This document shows, piece by piece, positions 8,741 to 20,000 of a stretch of 36,642 bases of DNA (its first letter is position 1; each line of letters begins with the position of its first letter). A program made the position numbers and the translations under genes. The stretch comes from JBBDYH01 sp040901795 (GTDB taxonomy: Bacteria; Planctomycetota; Planctomycetia; Pirellulales; JALHPA01). The notes under the pieces are model-generated. The model saw only the letters and a program-made list of their open reading frames with translations. It searched no databases and had not been told where the DNA came from. The stretch lies in NCBI GenBank assembly GCA_040901795.1, contig JBBDYH010000048.1, forward strand, positions 1 to 36,642, written 5' to 3'.

Positions 8741-10168
8741 ATGGACAAGAGCGTGACATTAGTCGGCCTCGACTTCGGCACCACCACCAGCTCGGCGGCC
8801 ATCGCGTCGGCGAAGTTGACTTGCAACACCGTGACCCGGCGGATGGAGCTGAGCTACATCGAGCCGCGCTACTATTCCGACCAGGTTTTTACGCCATTTT
8901 GCGGCGATCAGTTAGATGAAGCCAGGCTAACGGACTACCTGGATTTATGGCTGAAGGAGGTTCATCCCGCGGAAGTGTTTGGTGGCGGCGCGATGATCAC
9001 AGGGCTGGCCGCAAAGGCCGCAAACACTGCCGCCTTTGCTCGGCAGATTCGCAGGCGCCTGAAAGACGCCGTCATCGCGGCAGTAGCGGACCCATGCCTG
9101 GAATCCTGGCTGGCGTTCATGGGCAACTGTTGGGAGCTGTCGCGCGCCAATCCGGATCGTGATTTTGTCAACCTCGATATCGGCGGCGGCACCACGAATA
9201 TCGCACTGGGACGCGACGGCGAAGTCTTGCGGACCGGCAGTTTTTTTGTAGGGGCCCGTCACATTCAATTCGAGCCGGGCGGCTATCGGATCATTGCGTT
9301 GTCATCCTATGTCCGTCCACTCTTCGATCAGCTCGGCATTCCCAAGGGCGTCGGCGATCGCCTCGACGAAACCGAGGTGCAGAGAATCGTCGATTGGTAT
9401 CTGCTGACGCTCGAATCGGCCGTTACCCGATCATTTTCGGGCGACGCCGATATGATAACCGCGCTGCACGTTCAGGCACCGTTCGACCCTGGCCCGAGTT
9501 TCGACGACTGTGCCGTCACGCTCTCGGGCGGCGTGGGCCAGCTCGTGTATCGGGGCCTGCAGAGCGACACCTGGCCGGGGACTACTGAATATGGCGATCT
9601 GGGTATAGATATGGCGCGGCGGCTGGTGCAGCGCCCGTTTTGGCGAGACCATCTGACTCGCTGGACGCCGACCGGTCTGGGGCGCGCGACGCTGTTTGGT
9701 CTTTTGCGTCATAACACGCAGGTGTCTGGCAGCACCGTGTTCTTGAGCGACGCGAGTTTGTTGCCACTAAGCGATCTGGTCATTATCGGATCTGTTTCAC
9801 CGGCCACACCGTCAAACGAAGTTCATCGGCTCGTTGCGCTTGCCGGCCGAACGGCCCGCGGCGCATGCCTGAGAGTCGACGTCGGTCAGTTCGACCGGAC
9901 GGCGATTCGAGGACTGGCCGATCAGCTACGCGTGGCGATTGAGAGACAGACTACAATCGAGCATATTCCGCTGGTCCTTCTGGTTCGCGAGAATCTCGGA
10001 AAAGTGCTGGGGCAGCTCGTTACGAACTGGGGGCGCTCGCCGGCACGAATTGTCGCCATCGACGAAATCGATGCTCGTGAATCCCAGTTCGCGTGTATTG
10101 GTAAATTACATCAGGGAGTTTTGCCCGTCTCTTTCCATGGGATGAATGCTTTTGGAGCACGCTCGTGA
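8741..10168 (+). CDS. eutA: Ethanolamine ammonia-lyase reactivating factor EutA
   Basis: A 475-residue protein, close to the usual EutA length of about 467. It belongs to the actin/Hsp70-like ATPase fold: phosphate loop 1 is GLDFGTTTSS (residues 9-18) and loop 2 is DIGGGTTNIAL (about 145-155). A further ATPase-like motif, LSGGVGQLVY, follows near residue 260. EutA reactivates ethanolamine ammonia-lyase by exchanging damaged adenosylcobalamin in an ATP-dependent way. It lies between the permease and the lyase and overlaps the lyase start by four bases (GTGA), so its level is coupled to that of its client enzyme. Confidence 0.92.
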   Translation: MDKSVTLVGLDFGTTTSSAAIASAKLTCNTVTRRMELSYIEPRYYSDQVFTPFCGDQLDEARLTDYLDLWLKEVHPAEVFGGGAMITGLAAKAANTAAFARQIRRRLKDAVIAAVADPCLESWLAFMGNCWELSRANPDRDFVNLDIGGGTTNIALGRDGEVLRTGSFFVGARHIQFEPGGYRIIALSSYVRPLFDQLGIPKGVGDRLDETEVQRIVDWYLLTLESAVTRSFSGDADMITALHVQAPFDPGPSFDDCAVTLSGGVGQLVYRGLQSDTWPGTTEYGDLGIDMARRLVQRPFWRDHLTRWTPTGLGRATLFGLLRHNTQVSGSTVFLSDASLLPLSDLVIIGSVSPATPSNEVHRLVALAGRTARGACLRVDVGQFDRTAIRGLADQLRVAIERQTTIEHIPLVLLVRENLGKVLGQLVTNWGRSPARIVAIDEIDARESQFACIGKLHQGVLPVSFHGMNAFGARS

Positions 10169-12354
10169 CTCAGCTACCGGCGCTTGACAACATTCCGGTC
10201 CCCGCTGCAAAGTCGGACCAGGTCTACTCTCGAGAGTTCTTTGTAGAAGCTGTCTCCTTTCAAGGTCTGAAGCGGTTGCTTGCGGCGGCCGATTTCAGCA
10301 AGGCGGGGGATCGCAATGCAGGACTTGCGGCGCCCACAGAGAAAATCCGCGAAGCGGCCCGCACGCTTCTTTCTGAGTTGACACTGCGGCATCTGTATGA
10401 AAACCCGTTAACCGATGACGCCGGCAAGGTCGATTCCGTGATGCGGGTTAACTACGCGATTGACCTTGTGCAGTTCGAGACCATCGCCGATTGGACGCTG
10501 GGTCAATTCAAGGACTGGCTCTTGAATTGTCGACCCGATGAGGCGCAGCAGATTGGCAAGGCGTTGACGGGCGTGATGGCTGCTGCCGTGGCCAAGCTCT
10601 GCGATGTGCATGAGCTGATCCTCATCGCCAGAAAGATCAAACACACGACGCAAGCCAGAACCATGCTGGGCCTGCCCGGGACCCTTTCCTCTCGCTTGCA
10701 ACCTAACCATCCGACGGACGATCCGCGCGGAATCGCACTCTTGGTCTATTGGGGTCTGTCATTGGGGGCCGGCGACGCCTTGATTGGTCTCAATCCGGCG
10801 ATCGATACAGTGGAAAACGTTTCGGCACTGCTCGCGCACTTGGACCAGATTCGGCGGCAAACGGGAGCGCCGACGCAGATCTGCGTGCTCAGTCACATCA
10901 AAACGCAATTGGCATGCTTAGAGCGCGGGGCGCCGGTCGAAGTGATATTCCAGAGCCTGGCGGGAACGGAAAGCACCTTGACGAGCGAGTTTGATGTGTC
11001 GGTAGACCTGCTCGATCGCGCCTATCGGACGATGGGGGCCGAGGGTCCGCTGAAAGATGTCGCGCGGCAATTCATGTACTTCGAGACCGGGCAGGGGAGC
11101 GAATTCACCTATGGCAAGCACAACGGCATCGACATGACGACCGCCGAAGCGCTGTGCTATGGACTGGCTCGCCGTTACGACCCTTATATGGTCAATAATG
11201 TCACCGGGTTCATTGGGCCCGAGACACATGCCGACAACTTCGAGATGATTGTGGCGAATCTGCAGGACCATTTCATGGGCAAGCTCCTTGGATTGCCGAT
11301 GGGTATGGCGCCTTGCTACACACTGCATTCGGGCATCACGCTGGATGGTCAGCAGATCGCCACGCAGCTCCTCACCGCCGCCGGGGCCAACTATTACATG
11401 GACGTATGCCTCAATACCGACCGGATGCTGGCTTATTTCGACACGAGTGGGCACGACAATCAGACGTTGCGCGAAGTTCACGGCCTGAAACCCGCTCCTG
11501 AGTTTCTGAATTGGGCGGTGGAGCGCGGGATCTTTTGCCGAGACGGTGATGGTAACGTGCACCGAGGACCTCAATGGGGGAATGCTCGCCAGTTTTGTAG
11601 TTCAGAGTTTGATTTCGAGCTGTTGCTCAAAGCGACTCCCGCGGCGTACGGCTTCGACACGGCTGGACCGCGGCCGGCAAACCGGGTTAGCGGAGAAATG
11701 CGACTGCACCAGGCGATTGGGCGCGAGGCCATTGAATCGGAGCTGGATCTGGCGATGTGCGACACGGTGGCGAGGTTCCGCGTGATTCGCACCGAAGCCC
11801 CCGACAAGCGGTCGCATCTCGATAGCCCTTCGGCGGGAGCTCGTGTCACTCGCGAATGTGCCCAACACCTCAAGCAGGAGAATTGCCAAGTCCAAATCCT
11901 CGTCTCCGACGGTTTGAGCGCCGCGGCTATTCACCACAATCTCGCCGATGTACTGCCGACCGTGTTGGACGGACTTGCCGGCTCCGGAATCAGCGTAGGG
12001 GAGCCGCTCTTGGCTCAATACGGGCGAGTCAAGCTAGCCGAACACGTGGCGGAATTGCTCGGCGCGGATCTGGTGATTCATCTGATTGGCGAGAGGCCCG
12101 GCGGTGACGCATTCGCTTCGCGGAGCATGTCGGCCTATTTGGTATATCGGCTCGGTGAGGAGTCGATTCAAAAGGCCGCCGCGCAGTTTAGTGGCAATCG
12201 TGACATAGGCTTTGAATATACTGTGATTTCGAACATCTATTCCCGCGGGTTGCCGCCGCTGGAGGCGGGAGCGGTCATCGTTGAAAAGGCCGTGGCGATT
12301 CTTGCCGCGAAAGCAGCGGGCAATCGACTATCCATGCTGCAGAGTTCGGTGTAA
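10165..12354 (+). CDS. eutBC: Ethanolamine ammonia-lyase, EutB and EutC fused in one polypeptide
   Basis: A 729-residue protein with a GTG start overlapping eutA. Residues about 28-470 match EutB, the catalytic TIM-barrel subunit: SRLQPNHPTDD, GLNPAIDTVENV, YFETGQGSE, GFIGPE, DHFMGKL. From about 480 it matches EutC, the small cobalamin-binding subunit: AGPRP, VQILVSDGLSA, GERPG, ISNIYSRGLPPLEAGAVIV. The subunits are normally separate proteins of about 453 and 295 residues. The reaction is ethanolamine to acetaldehyde plus ammonia with adenosylcobalamin. Residues corresponding to Arg160, Gln162, Asn193 and Glu287 of the enteric enzyme are present (Arg177, Gln179, Asn210, Glu307), but Asp362 is replaced by Ala382. 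The last few codons appear to overlap recombinase-derived DNA. No shell-protein or acetaldehyde dehydrogenase gene is nearby. Confidence 0.92.
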   Translation: MTQLPALDNIPVPAAKSDQVYSREFFVEAVSFQGLKRLLAAADFSKAGDRNAGLAAPTEKIREAARTLLSELTLRHLYENPLTDDAGKVDSVMRVNYAIDLVQFETIADWTLGQFKDWLLNCRPDEAQQIGKALTGVMAAAVAKLCDVHELILIARKIKHTTQARTMLGLPGTLSSRLQPNHPTDDPRGIALLVYWGLSLGAGDALIGLNPAIDTVENVSALLAHLDQIRRQTGAPTQICVLSHIKTQLACLERGAPVEVIFQSLAGTESTLTSEFDVSVDLLDRAYRTMGAEGPLKDVARQFMYFETGQGSEFTYGKHNGIDMTTAEALCYGLARRYDPYMVNNVTGFIGPETHADNFEMIVANLQDHFMGKLLGLPMGMAPCYTLHSGITLDGQQIATQLLTAAGANYYMDVCLNTDRMLAYFDTSGHDNQTLREVHGLKPAPEFLNWAVERGIFCRDGDGNVHRGPQWGNARQFCSSEFDFELLLKATPAAYGFDTAGPRPANRVSGEMRLHQAIGREAIESELDLAMCDTVARFRVIRTEAPDKRSHLDSPSAGARVTRECAQHLKQENCQVQILVSDGLSAAAIHHNLADVLPTVLDGLAGSGISVGEPLLAQYGRVKLAEHVAELLGADLVIHLIGERPGGDAFASRSMSAYLVYRLGEESIQKAAAQFSGNRDIGFEYTVISNIYSRGLPPLEAGAVIVEKAVAILAAKAAGNRLSMLQSSV

Positions 12355-12960
12355 TGATCGTTGCCCTGTCGCGTTACGGCGGCCTTCGCTGCCCTAGCGA
12401 AGTGCTTTCGCTCCGCTGGCAGGATGTTGATTGGGAAGGTGGCCGAATCGTGGTGCAATCGCCAAAAACAGAACACCACGTTGGCAAGGCGACCCGGACC
12501 ATTCCGCTATTCGCCGAACTGCGGCCCATCCTGGCCGAAGCCTTCTATTTGGCTTCGGAAGGCGCAGCGTACGTTGTGGACGGTAACCACCGGGACGCGG
12601 CCAACACGGCGAGCGGTTGGCGGAATTGCAACCTGCGAACGCAATTTGAGCGGATCGTGAAGCGTGCTGGCCTGACGCCGTGGCCGCGGCTGTTCCACGC
12701 CAGGCGAGCGAGCCGAGAAACGGAATTGGCGAAGGACTACCCGATTCATGTAGTGACGTCGTGGCTGGGCAATACGCCGCGCATCGCCCTGAAACACTAT
12801 TTGCAAGTGACGGATGCAGACTTTGAGCGTGCGGCAGCGAGCGCAGAAAGCGGCGCACTAAGCGCACAAAATGCGGCACAGCCAGGACGTGCCGCAAAGA
12901 GCGGGGAATCGCATGAATCCGGCGCAACCCCAGTTCGCTGCGCCTCTTATGCGGCTTCCC
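12336..12960 (+). pseudogene. Tyrosine recombinase (phage-type integrase), N-terminal half missing
   Basis: The catalytic half of a tyrosine recombinase is present: AEFGVMIVALSRYGGLRCPSE holds the first catalytic Arg (near 12387), LFHARRASRETELA the His-x-x-Arg, SWLGNT the Trp, and LKHYLQVT the nucleophilic Tyr (near 12797). The whole DNA-core-binding domain (about 150-200 residues) is missing. Family-like residues continue upstream of the first ATG (12354) to about 12336, inside the last codons of eutBC, so the break lies there. The open frame runs on to 13349, but the sequence beyond about 12960 no longer looks like the family. It is a remnant and presumably inactive. Confidence 0.75.
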
Positions 12961-13335
12961 ACGATATCCAACCAATCAGTGCACAAACGTTTAGAGGAGA
13001 GGACAGGATTGGATTATTGGTCGAACGCAAGTCTTTAAACTTCAATGAATTGCGTTCACAACCCTGTAGGGGGCTTGGCGTTCGGTTTACTCAGCTGGAA
13101 TCAGCCCGTTGCACGGATTCTCAGCTGTTATCAGTTTATTTGTACCACTGGGACAAACGAGGCAACCGGTCATCTTCGTTTGTCCCACTCGCCCTAAACC
13201 CCCAAAACAGGAGAGTGCAGCAATCTCCTTGGTGCGTTCGAACGCTGCACGAAGGGATGTTGAGCGCTCGGTTATCTCTGCCAGGCTTCGGCTCGGGTGA
13301 GGATGCGCCGGCGGGTGACAACGGGCGGGGCGGCG
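12961..13335. other. Scar region between recombinase and IS66 remnants
   Basis: The frame of the recombinase stays open here, but the sequence has no recognisable protein features and no good start. It contains the hairpin at 13149-13187. I see no intact gene. Confidence 0.5.
13149..13187. repeat. Inverted repeat with TTTGTCCCA arms
   Basis: TGGGACAAACGA (13149-13160) and TCGTTTGTCCCA (13176-13187) form a perfect 12-base stem around a 15-base loop. No T-run follows on either side. It could be a recombination or transposon-end relic or a transcript hairpin. The core TTTGTCCCA recurs in the hairpin at 13770-13788. Confidence 0.55.
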
Positions 13336-13579
13336 GCTCGCGTTCGTGAGCACGGTAGGTGCGGATCGCTTCCGGATGAGATTGTGCCCACACGTCCGGC
13401 AACAGCGCGGACATGACGTCGCCGGTGGGCGGCGAGTCCGCTCGGCACGCTAAGCGTTCCCGCATATTGCGAAGATATGCGCAGACGTCCAGATCGTCTC
13501 GCATGGCGTTGCCCACTACCGTGGACAGGATCGCCGCGCCGGAGCCACCTACGGAGGACTGATCTGTCATCCAATCAAG
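13336..13579 (-). pseudogene. IS66-family transposase, C-terminal fragment
   Basis: About 81 codons read from LDWMTDQSSVGGSGAAIL through CAYLRNMRERL and ALLPDVWAQSHPEA. They align without gaps at the start with the C-terminal part of the other IS66 transposase in this window (KNWIFAGSDSGARTAAVL, YAYLRDLYTRL, ARLPDEWLKAHPEA, 35231-35445). Everything upstream of this segment, including the catalytic core, is gone. It points leftward, opposite to the copy at 33.7-35.5 kb. Confidence 0.7.
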
Positions 13580-14014
13580 GTGTTTCCTGGGACAGCCGAG
13601 AGAAAAGGGCGCCAGACCAACTAGATCCTAAGTCGCCCGTCGCGGTACTGAGGTTACAGCGGTCTCGCGTTGGAAATGTATCGAAAGCCTTCCCTGCCAA
13701 ACGGATTGGAAACACTTGCGATCAGATTTGCATTGTACCCGTGTTGAACTTACCGGGCCAATGGTGTCCCCAGTTTGTCCCAAACTGGAATCGTCCGCGT
13801 ATGTAGACGAAAGGAGTTCAGTCACTCGTTTTCCGTTGGGCAACACATCGCAAAACTTGGCACAAACCTATAACTCCTAACCGCCCGCCGAATCGTGGCG
13901 GGGTAGCAGTTCCGCCTCGTCGAAGATCGCATCGCGCCGCGCCGCGCAACCGAGAATGCTACAGCAATGATCGAAAGGTTCCGGTACAGGTCCCGACCGG
14001 ACTAACAGGACACG
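13580..14014. other. Gene-free stretch downstream of the giant surface protein
   Basis: No supported gene. It holds a small hairpin at 13770-13788. A weak CCGGT/ACCGG pairing (13981-14000) lies just past the stop codon of the giant gene and might take part in termination, but it has no T-run. Confidence 0.4.
13770..13788. repeat. Short perfect hairpin CCAGTTTG/CAAACTGG
   Basis: An eight-base perfect stem with a three-base loop (TCC). It shares TTTGTCCCA with the hairpin near 13.15 kb. Function unknown. Confidence 0.45.
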
Positions 14015-17000
14015 CTACAGGACCGTGCCGTCTTTTTGCCCGCGGCGTGTCCACAGCAGATATCCAAGCGACAGGCAACCCGCCAGCGCAGTGGCCGTGC
14101 CGTACGCGAGTTTCTTCCATAGCCCACTGCGTTCCAGATCCTCTTCGATGGCATCGATGTCGTCCATAAGCTGCGAGGCGCCATATTCGACAACCCCGCC
14201 TTCCGCCCGCAGTTCGCTACTCAAATCGGCAAGGCTGCGCTGCATCACCGGCACCGGAGTTAACTCTCGCGGTTGGTTCCTCGTCGTTAGTCCATAGGGT
14301 TCAGATGCCGCAAGGATCGAGACCGTGTCGCGCTCGAAGTTCTTTGTCGTGGCGTCGCGCATCGCAGTTTTTTCGTAATTGTAAGATCTCTTGTGCAGCC
14401 ACCCGTCCCCCAGACTTCGACCGGACTTCCCTGTCTCTGCATTCTCCTTGTCGTTGACCAGAAGCAGATCATGGCCATTGTTGTCGTTGGCTTGTTCGCC
14501 AGCGCCATCATCACGAGTGCTTTCCGCATTGACAGTGCCCACATCGTCCGCAGTGTGGACGCGCGGTCCGACTACGGCGTTGATTGAGATTGTCACTGTT
14601 ACCACGTTGGAGCTGCTCGTATTATCGTTTGCCTGGTACGAGAACGTTACGTTTCCGCCCCAGCCGATATCCGGTGTGTAGGTAAAAGAGCCATCGGCAT
14701 TCAATACGAGAACGCCGTGTTCCGGGCCGCTCAATACGACCGCCCGCATCGTATCGCCATCGATATCGCTGTCGTTGACAAGCACGCCCTGAACAGGCAC
14801 TGTGAGCACCGCGTTATTATCGACCACATAGTGGTCAGCAACGCCGAGGGGCGCGTCGTTCACTGCGTTAACAGTAATCGTTGCCGTCGCCGTTGAAGTC
14901 GTTGTTCCATCACTGGTCCTGTACGTAAATATGTCGCTGCCGTTGAAATTGGCGCGAGGCGTGTACGTGAACGAACCGTCCAGACCCAGGCTCAGGGTTC
15001 CGTTGGCCGGGCCGGAGACGAGCGTCGCGGCCAGTGCATCGCCGTCGAAATCCACGTCATTGGCCAGCAGGCCGGGAGCAGCGACGATGAGGCGCTCATC
15101 TTCGTTGACGCTGTATGCGTCGGCGTTGGCCACCGGCGCGTCGTTCTGTCGCGTTATCGAAACGGTCGTGGTGGCCAGATTGCTCGTGGCCACGCCGTCG
15201 TATGCCGTGAACTCGATGGTGCGCGTTGTAGTATTAGGATTCTGGGAAGTATTGTTGTATGTGACGGTGCGCAACACCTGCTCATAGTTCACCACCGTAT
15301 CAATCCCAGTGAGCGAGAGCACGCCTGTTGCGCTACTGTAGCTGGCCGTGATCGAGGTGCCTACCGTGTTGGCCGCAAGGATCTCGCTTGCGCCGTCCAA
15401 GAGGTTGTTAATCAGCACCGTCAACGAGACCAAGTCGGTGTCGTCGATATCCGACAGCATAGCGTCGGCGTCGGCGATGCCGACGGCTCCGCCGTCTTCG
15501 CTGAAGCTGGCCCTGAAATTGGCTCCCAAGTCGCCTGAGCTATTGTCGTAGTCCAGGTCCAACAGCGGCGGATCGCTGACTTCGTTGACCGTGATATTGA
15601 CCGTGTCAGTGTCGCTTAAGGGTCCGCCACTGCCGCTGGTTCCCTGGTCATTGGTCACGATCTGCAGGCTGGCTGCACCGTAGTAGTTGAGCATTGGCGA
15701 GAAGCTAAGCCCATCGAGCGCGGCGTTGATGTCGGTGATCGTGCCGGTAAAGGTCATTGCGGCATCACTGGCGCCGTCGCCGCTGGTGAAGGTCAAACCA
15801 GAAACGCCAGCCAGCGTGATCGTTCCATTGCTGGCCGTGAGCGTCACTTCGACCGGACCAGCGCCGGCATCCAGATCGGCAATGCCGATTGCGTTACCAT
15901 TGCCAGCGCTAAAGACGAGCGACGTTTCCTCATCGGTGCTCTGCGGGCCAGGGACTGTGTTCACCGGTGCGTCGTTAACGGCATTGACTGTGATGTTGAC
16001 CGTATCGCTATCCGAGAGCGCTCCGCCGCTGCCGCTGTTGCCCTGATCGTTGGTTGTAAGCTGCAAACTGGCGGCGCCGTTGAAGTTGGCCGTAGGCGCG
16101 AAGCTCAGTCCGTTCAAGGCGGCGTTGATGTCGGCTACTGTGCCGGTGAAGGTCATCACGGCATCACTGGCGCCGTCGCCGCTGGTGAACGAGATGCCCG
16201 TGGTCTGGCTGAGCGTGATCGTGCCGTTGGCCGCCGTCAGGGTCACTTCGACCGCACTGTCGCCGGCGTCCAGATCGCCGACCGTAATCAGGTTGCCGTT
16301 GCCGCTGGAGAAGACAAGAGCCGTATCCTCATTGGTGCTCTGCGGGCCAGGAACTGTGTTGATCGGCGCATCGTTGACGGCATTGACCGTGATGGCCACG
16401 GTGTCGGTGTCGCTTTGTGCGCCGCCGCTACCGGTATTGCCGAGGTCGTCGGTGATGATCTGCAGGCTGGCGGCGCCGTTGTAGTTGGCCGTAGGCGCAA
16501 AGCTCAGGCCGTTCAAGGCGGCGTTGATGTCGGCCACTGTGCCGGTGAAGGTCATCACGGCATCACTGGCGCCGTCGCCGCTGCTGAACGAGAGGCCCGT
16601 GGTCTGGCTGAGCGTGATCGCGCCGTTAGTCGCGGTCAGGCTCACTTCGATAGGACCAGCGCCTGCATCTAGGTCCGCGATTGTGATCGCGTTGCCGTTG
16701 CCGCTGGAGAAGACAAGGGCCGTATCCTCATTGGTGCTCTGCGGGCCAGGAACTGTGTTGATCGGCGCATCGTTGACGGCATTGACCGTGATGTTCACGG
16801 TGTCGGTATCCGAGAGCGCTCCGCCGCTGCCGCTGTTGCCTTGATCGTTGGCGGCAATCTGCAAACTGGCTGCGCCGTTGAAGTTGGCCGTCGGCCCAAA
16901 GCTCAGGCCGTTCAAGGCGGCGTTGATGTCGGCTACTGTGCCCGTAAAGGTCATCACCGCATCGCCTGTGCCGTCGCCCGTGCTGAACGAGAGGCCGGTG

Positions 17001-20000
17001 GTCTGGCTGAGCGTAATGGCGCCATTAGTCGCGGTCAGGGTCACTTCGATAGGACCAGCGCCGGCATCCTGGTCTGCAATGTTGATTGCGTTGCCGTTGC
17101 CGCTGGAGAAGACCAGCGCCGTATCCTCATTGGTGCTCTGCGGGGCTGGAATGCTGTTGACCGGCGCGTCGTTGACGGCGTTGACCGTGATGTTGACGGT
17201 GTCACTATCGCTCAAAGCTCCGCCGCTGCCGCTGTTGCCCTGATCGTTGGTCGTAAGCTGCAAACTGGCGGCGCCGTTGTAGTTGGCCGTGGGGGCAAAG
17301 CTCAGGCCATTGAGCGCGGCGTTGATGTCAGCTAGTGCGCCCGTAAAGGTCATCACGGCATCACTGGCGCCGTCGCCGCTGGTGAAGGTCAAACTAGCAG
17401 CGCCAGCCAGTGTGATCGTTCCATTGCTGGCCGTCAGCGTCACTTCGACCACACTGCCCCCGGCGTCCAGGTCAGCAATGCTAATCGGATTGCCGTTGCC
17501 GCTGGAGAAGATGAGCGCCGTATCCTCAGTGGTGCTCTGCGGGCCGGGCACGGTGTTTACCGGTGCGTCGTTGACGGCATTGACCGTGATGGCCACGTTG
17601 TCGGTATCTGAGAGCGCTCCGCCGCTGCCGCTATTGCCCTGATCGTTGGTCGCGATCTGCAAGCTGGCCGCGCCGTTGAAGTTGGCCGTGGGAGCGAAGG
17701 AGAGCCCATTCAAGGCGGCGTTGATGTTGGCCACGGTCCCGGTAAAGGTCATCACCGCGTCGGCGGTGCCGTCGCCAGCGGTGAACGAGAGCCCCATGGT
17801 CTGGCTGAGGGTAATCGCTCCGTTCGCCGCCGTCAGTGTCACTTCGACCGCGCTTCCGCCTGCATCCAGGTCGCCGATTGTGATCGCGTTGCCGCCGGCG
17901 CTACTGAAGACCAGGCTGGTGTCTTCAGTGGTGCTCTGCGGGGCTGGGATGCTGTTGACCGGAGCATCGTTGACGGCGTTGACCGTGATATTGACGGTGT
18001 CGGTGTCGGAGAGCGCTCCGCCGCTGCCGCTGTTCCCCTGGTCGTTCGTGACGATCTGCAAGCTGGCCGCGCCGTTGTAGTTGGTTGTGGGAGCAAAGGA
18101 CAGCCCGTTCAAGGCGGCGTTGATGTTGGCCACGCTGCCGGTAAAGGTCATCACCGCGTCGGCGGTCCCATCCCCGGCGGTGAACGAGAGACCCGTGGTC
18201 TGACTGAGCGTGATCGCGCCATTCGTGGCCGTGAGCGTGACTTCGACCGGACTGCTCCCGGCGTCCAGGTCCGCAATGCTGATCGCGTTGCCGTTGCCGC
18301 TGGAGAACACCAGGCTGGTATCCTCATTGGTGCTCTGCGGAGCTGGGATGCTGTTGACCGGCGCGTCGTTGACGGCGTTGACGGTGATGTTCACGGTATC
18401 GCTGTCACTTAAGGCTCCCCCGCTGCCGCTGTTGCCCTGATCGTTCGTGACGATCTGCAGGCTGGCGGCGCCGTTGAAGTTCGCAGCCGGCGCAAACACC
18501 AGCCCGTTCAAAGCGGCGTTGATATTGGCCACGCTGCCCGTGAAGGTCATCACCGCGTCGCTCGTGCCATCCCCGGCGGTGAACAAAAGCCCCGTGGTCT
18601 GGCTGAGTGTGATCGCGCCGTTGCTGGCAGTCAGCGTCACTTCGACCGGATTAGCCCCAGCATCCAGGTCAGCAATACTGATCGCGTTGCCGTTGCCGCT
18701 GGAGAACACGACGCTGGTGTCCTCATTAGTGCTCTGCGGGCCCGGGATGCTGTTGACCGGAGCATCGTTGACGGCGTTGACCGTGATATTGACGGTGTCG
18801 GTGTCGGAGAGCGCTCCGCCGCTGCCGCTGTTGCCCTGATCGTTGGTCGTGATCTGCAAGCTGGCCGCGCCGTTGTAGTTGGCGGCAGGCGCAAACACCA
18901 GGCCGTTCAAGGCGGCGTTGATGTCGGCCGCCGTCCCTGTAAAGGTCATCACCGCGTCGGCTGTGCCATCGCCAGCAGTGAAGGAGAGACCGGTGGTCTG
19001 GCTGAGCGTGATCACACCATTCGTGGCCGTGAGCGTGACTTCGACGGGACTGCCGCCAGCATCCAGGTCCGCAATGCTGATCAGGTTGCCATTCCCAGCG
19101 TTGAAGACCAGACTGGTATCTTCAGTGGTGCTCTGCGGACCAGGCACCGTGTTCAGCGGCGCATCGTTGACGGCGTTGACGGTGATATTGACGGTGTCGG
19201 TGTCGGAGAGCGCTCCGCCGCTGCCGCTGTTGCCCTGATCGTTCGTGACGATCTGCAGGCTGGCTGCGCCGTTGTAGTTGGCCGTGGGAGCGAAGGACAA
19301 CCCGTTCAAGGCGGCATTGATATTGGCCGCTGTGCCCATAAAGGTCATCACCGCGTCGGCAGTGCCATCGCCGCTGCTGAAGGTCAAACCTGCCGTGCCC
19401 GAGAGCGTGATCGCGCCGTTGGTAGCCGTCAGCGTCACTTCGACCGCGCTTCCGCCTGCATCCAGGTCGCCGATTGTGATCGCGTTGCCGCCGGCGCTAC
19501 TGAAGACCAGGCTGGTGTCTTCAGTGGTGCTCTGCGGGGCTGGGATGCTGTTGACCGGAGCATCGTTGACGGCGTTGACCGTGATATTGACGGTGTCCGT
19601 ATCACTCAAGGCGCCGCCGCTGCCGCTGTTCCCCTGGTCATTGGTCGTGATCTGCAAGCTCGCTGCGCCGTTGTATTGCGCCGTGGGAGCGAAGAACAAC
19701 CCGTTCAAGGCGGCATTAATATTGGTCACGCTGCCCGTAAAGGTCATCACCGCGTCGGCGGTCCCATCCCCGGCGGTGAATGAGAGCCCCGTGGTTTGGC
19801 TGAGCGTAATCGCGCCGTTGCTGGCCGTCAGCGTCACTTCGACCGCGCTGCCCCCAGCGTCGACGTCGCCGATTGTGATCGCGTTGCCGCCGGCGCTACT
19901 GAAGACCAAGCTGGTGTCCTCATTGGTGCTCTGCGGGGCTGGGACCGAGTTTAAAGGCGCGTCATTGACGGCGTTGACCGAGATATTGACGGTGTCCGTG

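Noticed and set aside
12354..13349. Full 331-residue reading of the recombinase frame as an intact gene
   Set aside because: The N-terminal domain is absent and the sequence after about 12960 has no family similarity. It runs into DNA antisense to the IS66 fragment, so the length is an accident of an open frame.
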